Positions 1 to 8,466 of a DNA stretch of 21,233 bases are shown here, piece by piece. The notes beneath the pieces are model-generated. The model saw nothing but the letters and a program-made list of their open reading frames with translations, did not search any database and had not been told where the DNA came from. The position numbers and the translations under genes were made by a program. Where the stretch lies: NCBI GenBank assembly GCA_027943245.1, contig JANDJZ010000727.1:1-21233 (forward strand), read 5' to 3'. Numbering within the stretch: the first letter of the stretch is position 1; every line of letters starts with the position of its first letter. Origin of the DNA: Acanthamoeba sp. SK_2022b (lineage: Eukaryota > Discosea > Longamoebia > Acanthamoebidae).

Positions 1-111
1 TGATGTTGTGGAGGTGTTGTGGTGATGCTGTGGTGTTGTTGTGTGTGGTGTTGGTGGTGTGGTGGTGTTGGTGGTGTTGTGATGGTGATCTGTGGTGCTG
101 GTGTGGTGTTG
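1..111 (+). repeat. GT-rich satellite, left edge
   Basis: Degenerate TGGTGTTGTGGTGAT-like sequence, almost free of C and A on the + strand, entering from outside the window. It is the same family as the large field at 10-18 kb. Its open frames are low-complexity Val/Trp/Cys strings and are not genes. Confidence 0.9.
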
Positions 112-205
112 AACTGTCATACAGCTGTAGACATTTGGGACACCTTCCCAGACAGGTGCTGTCTGCAGAAAAAGAGTCCCTTCCTGTTCCTGAACACAAA
201 GTTTA
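112..205 (+). repeat. Dispersed repeat element B, copy 1
   Basis: A non-satellite stretch beginning near CAGCTGTAGACATTTGGGA and ending with TTCCTGAACACAAAGTTT. A related sequence occurs at 11492-11585: the 23 bases at 122-144 match the reverse complement of 11492-11514 with one mismatch, and the TTCCTGAACAC end matches directly. Both copies sit beside GT satellite. No coding capacity is seen. The family name is mine. Confidence 0.7.
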
Positions 206-316
206 ACTTTTTTATGACCAAAAGTAAATCTATCAAAGCACAAAGGGAAATCGGGAGATAAAACCCATTCAAGGAGCTAGATACAAATCAAAATCAATCT
301 TAAAATGACTGGCTGG
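206..316. other. AT-rich spacer
   Basis: Non-repetitive A/T-rich spacer between element B and the left 22-bp inverted repeat. It ends with AAAATGACTGGC, a 12-mer that also occurs, in the same + orientation, just outside the right inverted repeat (from 8308). No gene is seen. Confidence 0.6.
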
Positions 317-338
317 ACCTCTCATTTGATAATAGAGG
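317..338 (+). repeat. 22-bp inverted repeat, left copy
   Basis: Begins ACCTCTCATTTG and ends ATAATAGAGG. Its exact reverse complement lies at 8283-8304, about 8 kb away, so the pair encloses both genes. GT satellite lies just inside this copy and the opposite-strand AC satellite just inside the right copy. Confidence 0.85.
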
Positions 339-530
339 CAGTTCATTGTGGCATGGTGGTGTTGTTGGTATGGTGGTGCAGAAGTGCAGTAGTGTGGTGT
401 CAGTGTGGTACAGTGATGCTGTGGAGCAGCACAGGGTATGGTGTATGCAGTGTAGTGTAGTACAAGGTGCATCAGTGAGGTGCGTGGTGCAAAGCGTGTG
501 TGTGATGTATGTTGTTCTTGTTGTTTTTGA
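339..530 (+). repeat. Degenerate GT satellite inside left inverted repeat
   Basis: G/T-rich stretch (GGCATGGTGGTGTTGTTGG and similar), more diverged than the main field and grading into unique sequence near 510-530. It mirrors the AC-rich block at 8046-8282 in inverted orientation. Confidence 0.75.
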
Positions 531-706
531 CCACTCGTGTGATCTTCCACATGGACAAAGATACCCAGTTTTTGTTGGCCAATACAACAATTTGATAGAG
601 GAAGGAGTTCACCACCAAACAACTCGCCTTGTTGGAAGCAGCCCTGGGTTATGGCTTGTTGTCACCCTGGGAGCAGACTGAGCAGAAAAAGCTCGGGGCC
701 ACTCTC
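531..706 (-). other. 3' flank / probable 3' UTR of eIF3b
   Basis: Unique sequence immediately downstream of the eIF3b stop codon in the minus-strand sense. It probably holds the 3' untranslated region. No canonical AATAAA is seen on the minus strand, so the polyadenylation point cannot be placed. The short open frames here have no protein-like features. Confidence 0.5.
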
Positions 707-1106
707 TCAGAAGTCGATCACCTCAACTTCCTCCTCGAGAAGGTCTTCGACCTCTTCTTCGACCTCGTCCCAAATCTCCTCGTCGTCGGAAGTAACACCG
801 CCGCGCAACTTGGCCCGCGCTGCCTTCTCGGCGTCACGTTCGGCCGCACGCTGCTGGCGGGAGTGATGCCAGGCGTCGCGCTCTAGGCGGCGCTTGGCGA
901 CAAAGGCCTCCCAGGCGGCCTTTCTGCGCGCGAGATCCTGCTTGCGGTACTTGACGGCGTACTGGCGCAGGTTCTTTTCGATGTCCCTCTGCTTCTCCTT
1001 GCTCAGGAGCGTGGGAGGACGAGGCCTCCACAGGAACTGGAAGAACTTGTCCTTGGTAGCGTCTAGCCCCCGCCCCCAGACACGGTGGTGGTGGTCAGTT
1101 TAGGGC

Positions 1107-1174
<68 letters not shown>

Positions 1175-3841
1175 CGGACCCATCCGCGCCGCCTCATTCA
1201 TCGCCATTCATTGGTGCCGGGGGCACGAGGGGGGGGGGGGCGTACTGGCAAGGCGCTTGCCGTGGAAGCTCCAGATGACGAAGCCGTTGTCCGACTGGGG
1301 ATGCGCCCAGTATGTACTGGAGGTGGCCACGAAGCGACCGCTTGGGTCCCACTGGAGCTCGGAGGCCATGGAGTGTTGGTCCGTACGCATCGACTCGAGA
1401 TCGTCGACGTTGTAGAACTCGAGAAGCCCGTTGCCGCCCGCGCCGAAACCAGCCAGCACAGCGAGGTGGCCCTTGGGAGACCAGAAGACGTGATTGGCTT
1501 GCCTCTTCTCCAGCACCTTCAACAACGCCACCTTGCCCCCTGGGGTGGGTGGGTGGGTGAGGGACACGGCCAGCAGCAAGGTGAGCAAGGAGCTGCCAAA
1601 CACCACCGCCACCGCGGGGGAGGAGGAGGAGGAGGAGGCCGACATACCAGGACCCTTGGTGGTGTAAAAGGAGATGTCGTTTCGCGACCCGCGCTCCTCG
1701 GTGGAGTGGATCACCGCGAAACGGTCGCCTTTGGGCTCCCACGCGAAGGCTTCTACTTTGCCTTTCACATCCACGGCCTGCACGCAGGGCCCAGCGCACG
1801 AGCATGAGCCCAAGAAGAAGAAAGGGGGAGAGGAGGAGAGGAGGGGGGGGTCTGAGATGTCACGCATGATGGGGAATCGATGAGTGTCGCGGGGGGGGGG
1901 GGAAGTGGGTGACGATACCTCGAGAGGCACGTCCTTTTCCCTCATGCGGTAGAGCTCAAAGCCGGTGGTGGTGGTCTTTTTGGTAGCTCTCCTCTCCACC
2001 TTCACGCACAAGTAATCGCCAGCCGACTGCCAGTGCAGACTGCAATCCTGGAAGGGGGGGAGGAGGGAAAGACATGCAGAATAAGATCGGGCCGCATCTC
2101 ACCGGCGGAGAGATGACCGCATTTACGCGCTGCCGCTGCGCACATATTGGGGGGGGGGGCAACGCACGATGACTTTGAAGAGGTTATGAGAGCGGAGAAC
2201 GTTGCGAGACGGGATTTCGATCAGCATGACGCGGGCGGGCTTGTCCCCCATTTCCTGCCCGGGGATGTAGCAGGCGATGACGTTGTTGGACGGCGACCAC
2301 TGCGCAGTTGGTTGTTCCCCCCCCCCCCCGGCCCCGCGAAGCAGCAAGAAGAAGAAGTTGCGTGAGCTCGCTTGTGTGTACGACCACAAGCTGGAGGCAG
2401 CGCACCTGGAAGTCCTTCACGCCCGGGAGCTTGAACGACTTTTTGTCCAGCAACTGCATCGAGGGAGTCTCGTAGACGGAAATGGTATCGGCTCTGCCAA
2501 CGCGTTGTTCCCCCGCTCGTGAGGGGGGGGGATGAGGGGAGGTGGGGAGGGGTGGGGAGGGGAGGGGAGTGCGAGAGGAGGTGCGCACGACAGCCGGGCA
2601 AAGTATTTTTCGTCGTGGGACCATTTGAAGGCGGGCCAGGTCATCTCCTTGGAACCGACGAAACCGCGCTTCTTGAGGCCGGTGTGGACATCCCAGATGA
2701 TGACGCCTTGCGGATCCTTGGGGTTGTCGTTCCTGATTGGGGGGGACGGGTGAGGCAAGGTCGCCACGGTGAGGAGAACGCGCCGCGCACGTAGTATACT
2801 TTTATATGTGTATATATATATATATATATATAATATTAAATATATAAATAGAGGAGAGGACGGCGCACTGGGCAAGCTGGGTGGAAAAGGTGACGAGGTA
2901 GTTCTCGCGCGGCGAAAAGTCGAGCAGCTTGACGCCGGGGTGCTGGAAGCGCATCACCTTGTCCCACTTCTCCGTACCCCACAGGATCACACCCTGCCTG
3001 TGGAAGGTGCCCAAGTAGGTGCCATGGGGCGACCAGGTGACGTATGTTTCCGTCATGTCCTGAGGAGCGTTGCACCGATAAATTAATCGACTCGCCATTT
3101 TGATCAAAATGGTTGGTTGGGAGGGAGGGAGCATGAAGAGGGTCGAACCTTCTTGCGGAAGTGCGTCTCGGCCTTCTTTTTCCCTTCGTTCCAGAAGATT
3201 TCCGTCATGTCCGAATAGCGCAGAGCGTACTGGTCGCGCGCCTGCCCCGGCTCCTCGATAAGCCACCACCACAGGTTTTCCTGCGGCACAGCGGCGCGAA
3301 CGCATCATCAAGAAATGATTTCACACAGATCACAATCATTCTGCGCATGCGCAGCAGACAAGAAATGAAATCGATTGAGCGAGGTGCATACCTTGGGCTT
3401 GTAAGCCGGCATTTCGATGGGCTGGAAGGCGTCGGTGACCTTGTCGTAGACCTGGAAGTCCTCAAAGAAGTTGACCCGGAAGATGTGAGCACGGTCGAGC
3501 TTGTAGCCGTTGGTTTGCTGAACTGCGTTGCGGGCAGCTTCGACAGTCGAGAACTCGACAAACGCGTAGCCCTTGGTCTGGCCCTTTTCATCTGTGGGCA
3601 TGAACACTTCAACGATTGCGCCGCCGGGAATCTGGCTGTAGATCTTGGTCACCACGCCCAGCAGCTTGTCAAACTTCTCCTTGCCCACCACGGGGAGATT
3701 GTCCACGATGATCGCGCTCGCGAAACTCTTGTCGAGCTGCACGGGTGCCTCGCCAAGCACGTGGTACTCATCGGGGTAGTCGGCGTCGAGCTCGTCTTCT
3801 TCGTCCAGCTGACGATGGCGAATTACCTGCGAATCGGCCAT
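707..3841 (-). CDS. EIF3B: Eukaryotic translation initiation factor 3 subunit B (eIF3b), 10 exons
   Basis: Core scaffold of eIF3, which recruits the 40S subunit and mRNA. Exons in minus order: 3841-3392, 3280-3149, 3059-2869, 2732-2589, 2493-2406, 2299-2168, 2047-1919, 1777-1648, 1539-1246, 1062-707. They sum to 2046 bp, 681 aa plus stop, and every junction keeps phase. Residues about 42-125 form the RRM, with RNP2-like AIIVDNLP (43-50) and RNP1 KGYAFVEF (90-97). Residues about 195-560 are the WD40-like beta-propeller, with family strings such as [19 protein letters not shown] and [27 protein letters not shown] (572-583) and a charged helix follow, then an acidic tail (about 655-681) ending EVIDF. 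The start ATG has A at -3 and G at +4. The protein lacks the long N-terminal extension of the vertebrate form. All nine introns are GT-AG (89-183 bp). Identity is secure; individual splice sites rest on phase and homology. Confidence 0.97.
1106..1175 (+). repeat. (CAA)23 microsatellite in eIF3b intron 9
   Basis: About 23 uninterrupted CAA triplets on the + strand, i.e. a (TTG)n tract in the sense of the transcript. It lies in the last intron of eIF3b, some 43 bases upstream of the exon 10 acceptor. The + strand open frame reading it as polyglutamine is antisense to the gene and not credible. Confidence 0.95.
2803..2850. repeat. TA microsatellite in eIF3b intron 3
   Basis: Pure (TA)n from 2811 to 2832 with imperfect AT-rich edges, inside the intron between the exons at 3059-2869 and 2732-2589. 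It starts about 20 bases into the intron in the sense direction. Confidence 0.95.
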
Positions 3842-4256
3842 CCTGTGTTTCTTCTCTCTCCGCTGCTCAGCTTGCGCAAGGAACCACGCTACGCTGCCGC
3901 GCGGGGCGGCTCCGTTTCCCCTTTTCTCCATTTTTTCGTGCCGCCTGCCCCCCCCGCCCCCCACGTGTCTGTTTTTTTACAAAAAAAATGAAATAAAATT
4001 AAAAGCCGAGACGTTTTCCCCAAGAAGCTCGAAGACGCGAATGTTTCTTTTTCGAGGGAGGAGAGAGGGGGGAGGGCGTCAGGGCAAATGGGGATTTAGG
4101 GGTCCATATCGAAGCCACGACGGTTCGACCGTGCCTGGACGAGAGGGCTGTCCTTCTGAGTGTCCGCACGGTTTGGGTGAGAAACAGCACGCAGAGAAAG
4201 AGAGAGAGAGAGAAAGAGAAAGAGAAAGAGGGGGAAAGGCGCATGCCTGAGGCTTG
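3842..4256 (-). promoter_or_regulatory. CNOT2-eIF3b intergenic region (415 bp)
   Basis: Holds the CNOT2 3' UTR, and the promoter and 5' UTR of eIF3b, since both genes point left. Visible features are a GA/TC tract (4192-4231), an A/T-rich patch with homopolymer runs (about 3974-4010), a CACGTG palindrome (3963-3968) and C-run DNA (3949-3960). The 5' leader next to the eIF3b ATG is purine-rich (GGAGAGAGAAGAAACACAGG). Promoter function is inferred from position; no TATA box or poly(A) signal could be fixed. Confidence 0.5.
4192..4231. repeat. GA/TC microsatellite
   Basis: Runs of GA and GAAA on the + strand, polypyrimidine in the sense of the genes. It begins about 26 bases past the CNOT2 stop codon, within the presumed CNOT2 3' UTR. 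Confidence 0.9.
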
Positions 4257-4903
4257 TTAGGGGAGGAGGTGTACAGAGGACTGCTGGTTCAGCGCCTGCG
4301 CAGGTGACATGATGGCGGGATTGCCGGCAGGGGGCCCGATGGGCTGAAGGGGCAGCAGTTTGGGCAGTTCCGCGATTTGGTCGTAGTAGAGGAGGAAGTT
4401 CTCCTTCTTCACCTTTTTCCAGTTGGTGACGTCGAAGAAGATGTAGGTCCCCCTCTCGTATCCCGTGGTCTTGACCACCGGCTCCGAGTCCACGCGGATA
4501 AACCACAGCTGCAAGGCCTTGTGAAATCGCCAATCGCGATTGTATCTGCGCGCACGACGGCAAGACACGAACAAAACCCATCAAAGATGAGCAAAGAGAG
4601 AGATAGAGAGAAAGAGTGAGGAAATATCAAGCCACCCGTGCGGTGGCAGCGCGCGGGGGGGGGGGGCTGACAGAAGCAGAAGCTCACGTACAGCTCAACA
4701 GCAGCCGTGACTTGGAGCAAGTCGCGGGGCAATGCGTAAAAGGCGTAGATCAGCGTCTCGTCCGAGAAGAGCTGAACTTTGGATTCGGCGGGCTGCATGG
4801 GCGGTTGCATGTAGTAGCAGAGGGGCAAGTGGAACTCGGGCTCCTTTCGCGACGGCCCGTCAGCGAACGGTGACGTGAACGAGGCGTACAGGCAACTGGT
4901 GTG

Positions 4904-4971
<68 letters not shown>

Positions 4972-5819
4972 TGTGGTGTGTGTGTGGTGGTGATGGTGAT
5001 GGTGATGGTGTTGTGATGGTGTGAAATAGGGGGATTGGGGGGCGGAGTAGCGGCGGTGGCGGCAGCAGACCAAGCTGAGAGGGGTGGGGAGGACAGGCAA
5101 AGAGGAGGAGGAGTGGGGTACTCGGGTGAGTTGAGGTTGAGCCCGAGCGTAGTGAGGTCGGTGCCCAGCGCGAGGGTGTTGAGGTCTGGATCGGTCATGC
5201 GAATAACGCTGAGCAGCCCGAGGAGCCCGAACCTGTCGGGCACGGGCGGTGTCTGTCCTCCCGCCCGCATGCGAGGGCAGAGTCAGACTCAAGCAAGCGC
5301 AGGCGGGCTCCCCTCCCCCTCCCCCTCCGTAAAGCGAGGCCAGGTAAAAGTGCCTTGGCGAGCGATTGGGCCAGGCGCATGTGTGGCATGAACTGCTCGT
5401 ACTGCTGCGACACTGCTCCCATCGGCGGCGTTTGGCTGCGCATGCCTGCGACGGGGAAGGAGGGCACATTAGAGCGGCAAGACCCAAGGGCCGGGCGGGA
5501 TGAGGGGTACCGGATGCGCCGACGCCGTGGCCCATGGCCATTTGCTGTTGCGCGAATGCCTGGCCGTGCTGCGTGTGCCCGGCCATCCCCTTGCCGGTGC
5601 CGGGAGTGACGGCGGTTCCATACCCACCGCTGTTGCTGCCGCTGCCGCTGCCGCCATGGAACTGCGGGTTCATGCCCAAGATGGCGTTTTCATTGAGCTG
5701 CTGCTGCTGCTGCTCGCCGGACGCATCTTGCGGGTGTCCTCCGATTGAGCCCATCCCCTCACCCTGCAGAAACCACCAGTGACACGACAGACGTTTGGTC
5801 AAGCTCGTACTTGCGCGCG

Positions 5820-5904
<85 letters not shown>

Positions 5905-7888
5905 CACTCTTTCCTCTAGAGGGCAAGGCGATAAGGCGGGCGCAGGGTTGCCAAAACAACAACAACAACAACAATAATAAAAATAGGGCCCATGTGGGAA
6001 CCATATAGAGACGAACCTTGTAGCCAGCAGACGAGAGCGTGGGAAAGTCCTCCTGGGTGAGGCGAAGCATCTGTTCCTTCTGCTGTGCCATGCCTTTGTT
6101 GTGTTGCATGCCTTGGGACACATCACACATCACACACACAAGCGACGCACACCATAACGTGCGACACCTCGGTCGTTAGCCCCGGGCGAGGCGACGAGGA
6201 GCCGGCCAACCACTCACTCAGCCGGCGCCTTCCCTGTAGGCGTCCTCTCGTGTTCCCGGCGGGGGGGGGGCGTGTACCTAGCGCAGGGAATTCGGTCATG
6301 TCGTGGAGAGAGATCTCCTGCTTGCCTCCTGCTACGCCGCTCACGCCAGGCGCCTGTCCCGTTCCTACGCGAGCGGCTGCAGCGCACACGGAGGACTGCC
6401 AGTGAGCGGGGAGGGGCGGGGGGCGGGGGCGTGGCGAATCCGCACACGCACCCTTGGCAGCGTCGAGGTTGATGGGCATCTGCTTCATGGTGCCGATGGG
6501 TGGCTGTGGCGTGAAGCCGTTGCCGTTGATGATGCCGCCGCCGCTGCCTGCAAGAGGTGGCGACAGCACAGCGCGGTGTTTGATGAGATCGGATTGCGCG
6601 AGAGAGAGGAGCCAAGGGGGGGGGGCGATTGCGTGCCTTGGCGGTTGATCATGGTGAAGAGGTCGACCGATGGGCTGTACGAGCTGGACGGAGAAGGGAG
6701 GGATATCACCGACTGGCCAGAGACGCCGGCCTGCCGAAGCTGGGCCGAGCCGATGGGTGGGCTCGACGTCGCGGCGGGATTGAGCCCGGCCGGTCCGACC
6801 ATGCCTCCGTGCGAGGCCTGCGGTCGCGCAGGGCCTCCGCTGATATTTACACCGCCCATTTGGCCTCTCCCCATGGCCTGCCCCGACCGCGCCGACCCGC
6901 TCATGCCTGCGTTGAGACGAACCAAGGACACACGTCGGAGGAGCCCATGCTCATGCGCGCTGGGAGGGGGAGGCGGCGAGTGGTTGCTTGGCGAGGAGGG
7001 AGGAGGCGCGCGCGCCACGTACCGAGCTGTCCGATGGTGTGCATGGCAGGTCCCGGGCCCGTGTGCGCCATCGATAGGCTCGGGGCAGCAGACGCGCCGT
7101 ACCGCGCGAGTCCGCTCACGTCCGCGCCGGATGCAGTTGCCCCGCTCCGCGGACCGTTTGTGCCGGCGCCCGCTCCGCCGCTGCCGGGGCCAATGGAAGC
7201 CACGTTTACGTTCATGGGCATTGCGCCGAGGCCTGGCACCACCGGGGTCGGCCCCCGACTCCCCATCGATGCCAAGCTGTGGGAGCCGGCCGGCACCGAG
7301 TGTACGCCGGGCATCGCCGTATTGTGCCCTGGATTGGCAGAGAGAGAGAGAGAGAGAGACGAGGAGGGAATACGACGAGTTATAGTTGTATTGGGGGGGG
7401 GGCACACCAACGTGGAACATACACACGCTCTACACGACGGTCGGGGAAGGGGGGGGGGGCTAACCAGGAAACATGGCAGCAACTGACGGCTGTGGTGTTG
7501 CGGCCGTTGAAGGATTGGCTGACGAGGGGTAGGGAAAACGAGAAGGAGATGCGGGGGGTTGCATATGCTCGGCTACGCCCCCCAACACGGAGGTCGCACC
7601 TGATCCCGCATGTGGCTAGTAGTGGCACAAAAATGAAGAGAGGTAATTGAGTGTAAGAATTGGGTCCCGAAAGCTTTACTGATAACCTGGTACCTCTTTG
7701 TCTTGCCGAGGATAGTAGTAAATTTTAGGGTCGAAGTCGTCTTCATCGTGCGTCTGAAAGTTATCCTTAAAGTAGGCCAGCTTGTCCTTGCGCGGGTCAA
7801 GTTGAGACTGCTGACCTTGTTGTTGCTTCCTCGCTGCGGCCCCAGCAGGGGGTCCCGAAGAGGTAGTGCCACCCCGAGAGGTCATCAT
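4257..7888 (-). CDS. CNOT2: CCR4-NOT complex subunit 2 (CNOT2/NOT2) homologue, 12 exons
   Basis: Scaffold subunit of the CCR4-NOT deadenylase that pairs with NOT3/5 and binds NOT1. Exons in minus order: 7888-7687, 7599-7465, 7328-7023, 6906-6637, 6547-6452, 6376-6278, 6111-6017, 5763-5511, 5445-5354, 5252-5122, 4895-4692, 4545-4257. Total 2172 bp, 723 aa plus stop, with all phases closing. The N-terminus has an acidic-plus-YYY motif (about 47-59), reminiscent of the vertebrate CNOT2 start. A long Gly/Pro/Ser/Gln-rich linker follows. It carries EFPALG (365-370) and QEDFPTLSSAGYK (389-401), the paired FPAL/DFPxL motifs typical of CNOT2. The NOT box covers FGLLGLLSVIRM (524-535), LALGTDLTTLGLNLNSP (543-559), PLCYYMQPP, LYNRDWRFHK and YERGTYIFFD (657-666). 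The exon 6 acceptor may instead open the exon at 6364 or 6328, also in frame. Introns 4 and 9 need GC donors. The C-terminal exons are secure; the 5' exons are less so. Confidence 0.93.
4905..5024. repeat. TG microsatellite and GGTGAT repeats in CNOT2 intron 10
   Basis: A long (TG)n tract (about 4905-4964), then interrupted TG blocks and GGTGAT repeats to about 5024. In the sense strand this is a (CA)n tract ending a few bases before the CACCAG acceptor of exon 11, an unusual 3' splice site environment. Confidence 0.95.
5253..5353 (-). other. Probable GC-AG intron 9 of CNOT2
   Basis: The sense sequence reads CTCGCCAAG then GCACTT, and the acceptor is GGACAG before ACACCGCCC. Reading on in the exon 9 frame gives Gly/Arg low complexity; the downstream frame has TGA codons just upstream of the NOT box, so an intron is required. 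The alternative, a GT donor at GAGTCTGA with an acceptor at GACAG/GTTC, is also phase-consistent. It would lose the Asp that precedes FGLLGLL by two positions and is conserved in plant and animal NOT2. Confidence 0.6.
5819..5902. repeat. (TC)n(AC)n compound microsatellite in CNOT2 intron 7
   Basis: (TC)11 at 5819-5840 followed by (AC) to about 5902 on the + strand. It lies in the longest intron of the gene (253 bp). In the sense strand it is (GT)n then (GA)n, a purine-rich rather than pyrimidine-rich approach to the acceptor. Confidence 0.95.
5954..5982 (+). repeat. Short (ACA)n/(AAT)n tract in CNOT2 intron 7
   Basis: CAACAACAACAACAA followed by AATAATAAAAAT, in the donor-side half of intron 7. 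It is the same motif class as the (CAA)23 in eIF3b intron 9. Confidence 0.85.
6548..6636 (-). other. Probable GC-AG intron 4 of CNOT2 with C10 tract
   Basis: The sense donor is CGCCAAG/GCACGC and the acceptor CCTCTTGCAG/GCAGC. The only GT dinucleotides between the exons lie 20-25 bases before the acceptor, too close for splicing. The join splits a glycine codon (G/GC), like the neighbouring introns. A sense C10 run (6616-6625) begins 12 bases into the intron. Confidence 0.75.
7339..7359. repeat. (GA)n tract as polypyrimidine tract of CNOT2 intron 2
   Basis: On the sense strand this is (TC)n directly before CTGCCAATCCAG, the acceptor of exon 3, so the microsatellite supplies the polypyrimidine tract. 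Confidence 0.85.
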
Positions 7889-8045
7889 CAAACGGTGGAA
7901 TCTGCGCGTGTCTTTTCTTTAAAACCTGGCCCTCGAAGAAATTAGGAAAAGGCCCACAGAAAATCAAGATGAGAAATTAGGATAAATGATAAAAAGATCA
8001 CTTTTTGATGGCACTCAAAATTGAACATGTGGTTAAGTTATCTGG
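7889..8045 (-). promoter_or_regulatory. Upstream region of CNOT2
   Basis: Unique A/T-richer sequence upstream of the CNOT2 start codon, ending at the AC satellite. It should hold the 5' UTR and promoter. A near-palindrome AAAAAGATCACTTTTT lies around 7992-8007. A possible acceptor-like CGCGCAG lies about 15 bases before the ATG, so an upstream non-coding exon is not excluded. Promoter role is inferred from position only. Confidence 0.4.
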
Positions 8046-8282
8046 TGTGCACAACAACACTACCACAACACCAGCACATCCAGCACAATATCACCATCAC
8101 AACACCACAACATCATCACAACACCACCACAACACCATCACAACATCATACCATCACCACTACATCACAACACCATCACCACACCATCACCACCACACTA
8201 TACCATCACCACACCATCACCACACCATCACCACTACATCACCACCACAACACCACATCACCCACCACCACCCACACAACCT
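8046..8282 (-). repeat. GT/AC satellite, inverted block beside right inverted repeat
   Basis: CACCATCACAACACCAC-like sequence, the GT satellite on the opposite strand. With the left block (339-530) it makes an inverted pair flanking the gene island. The His/Thr open frames are low-complexity shadows. Confidence 0.9.
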
Positions 8283-8304
8283 CCTCTATTATCAAATGAG
8301 AGGT
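8283..8304 (-). repeat. 22-bp inverted repeat, right copy
   Basis: Begins CCTCTATTATC and ends AAATGAGAGGT; exact reverse complement of 317-338. AAAATGACTGGC follows just outside, as it precedes the left copy, so the 12-mer is direct while the 22-mer is inverted. Confidence 0.85.
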
Positions 8305-8466
8305 CGAAAATGACTGGCGTTTTTTTGTGTGCTCATTTCAAGGAATTCAGTGCTATGTGGTGAATTAACTGACCAAGTACCAATGGTAATTTCATGTTTA
8401 CAATATTTTAGGTAGGGTAATTGTTTGTTATATGCAATATAATGGATTTTAATGAGGTAAAATTTC

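Noticed and set aside
1085..1807. + strand 240-codon frame with polyglutamine
   Set aside because: It is antisense to eIF3b exons and introns, and the glutamines are an intronic CAA microsatellite.
3161..3991. + strand 276-codon frame
   Set aside because: It mirrors the eIF3b RRM exon on the opposite strand. The minus frame has RNP1/RNP2 motifs and clear homology.
4750..5802. Minus-strand 350-codon frame with a His-Thr stretch
   Set aside because: It uses the correct CNOT2 frame only in exon 8, then reads through introns 8-10 and the TG microsatellite in wrong frames. It is not a single exon.
6303..7486. Long + strand frames (360 and 285 codons)
   Set aside because: They overlap each other and run antisense to phase-consistent CNOT2 exons. 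High GC content explains the lack of stops.
7676..7888. Independent 70-residue gene ending at the stop near 7676
   Set aside because: A donor CCAG/GTTATC at 7687/7686 joins in phase to the exon at 7599, and the acidic-YYY motif resembles the CNOT2 N-terminus, so it is better read as CNOT2 exon 1.
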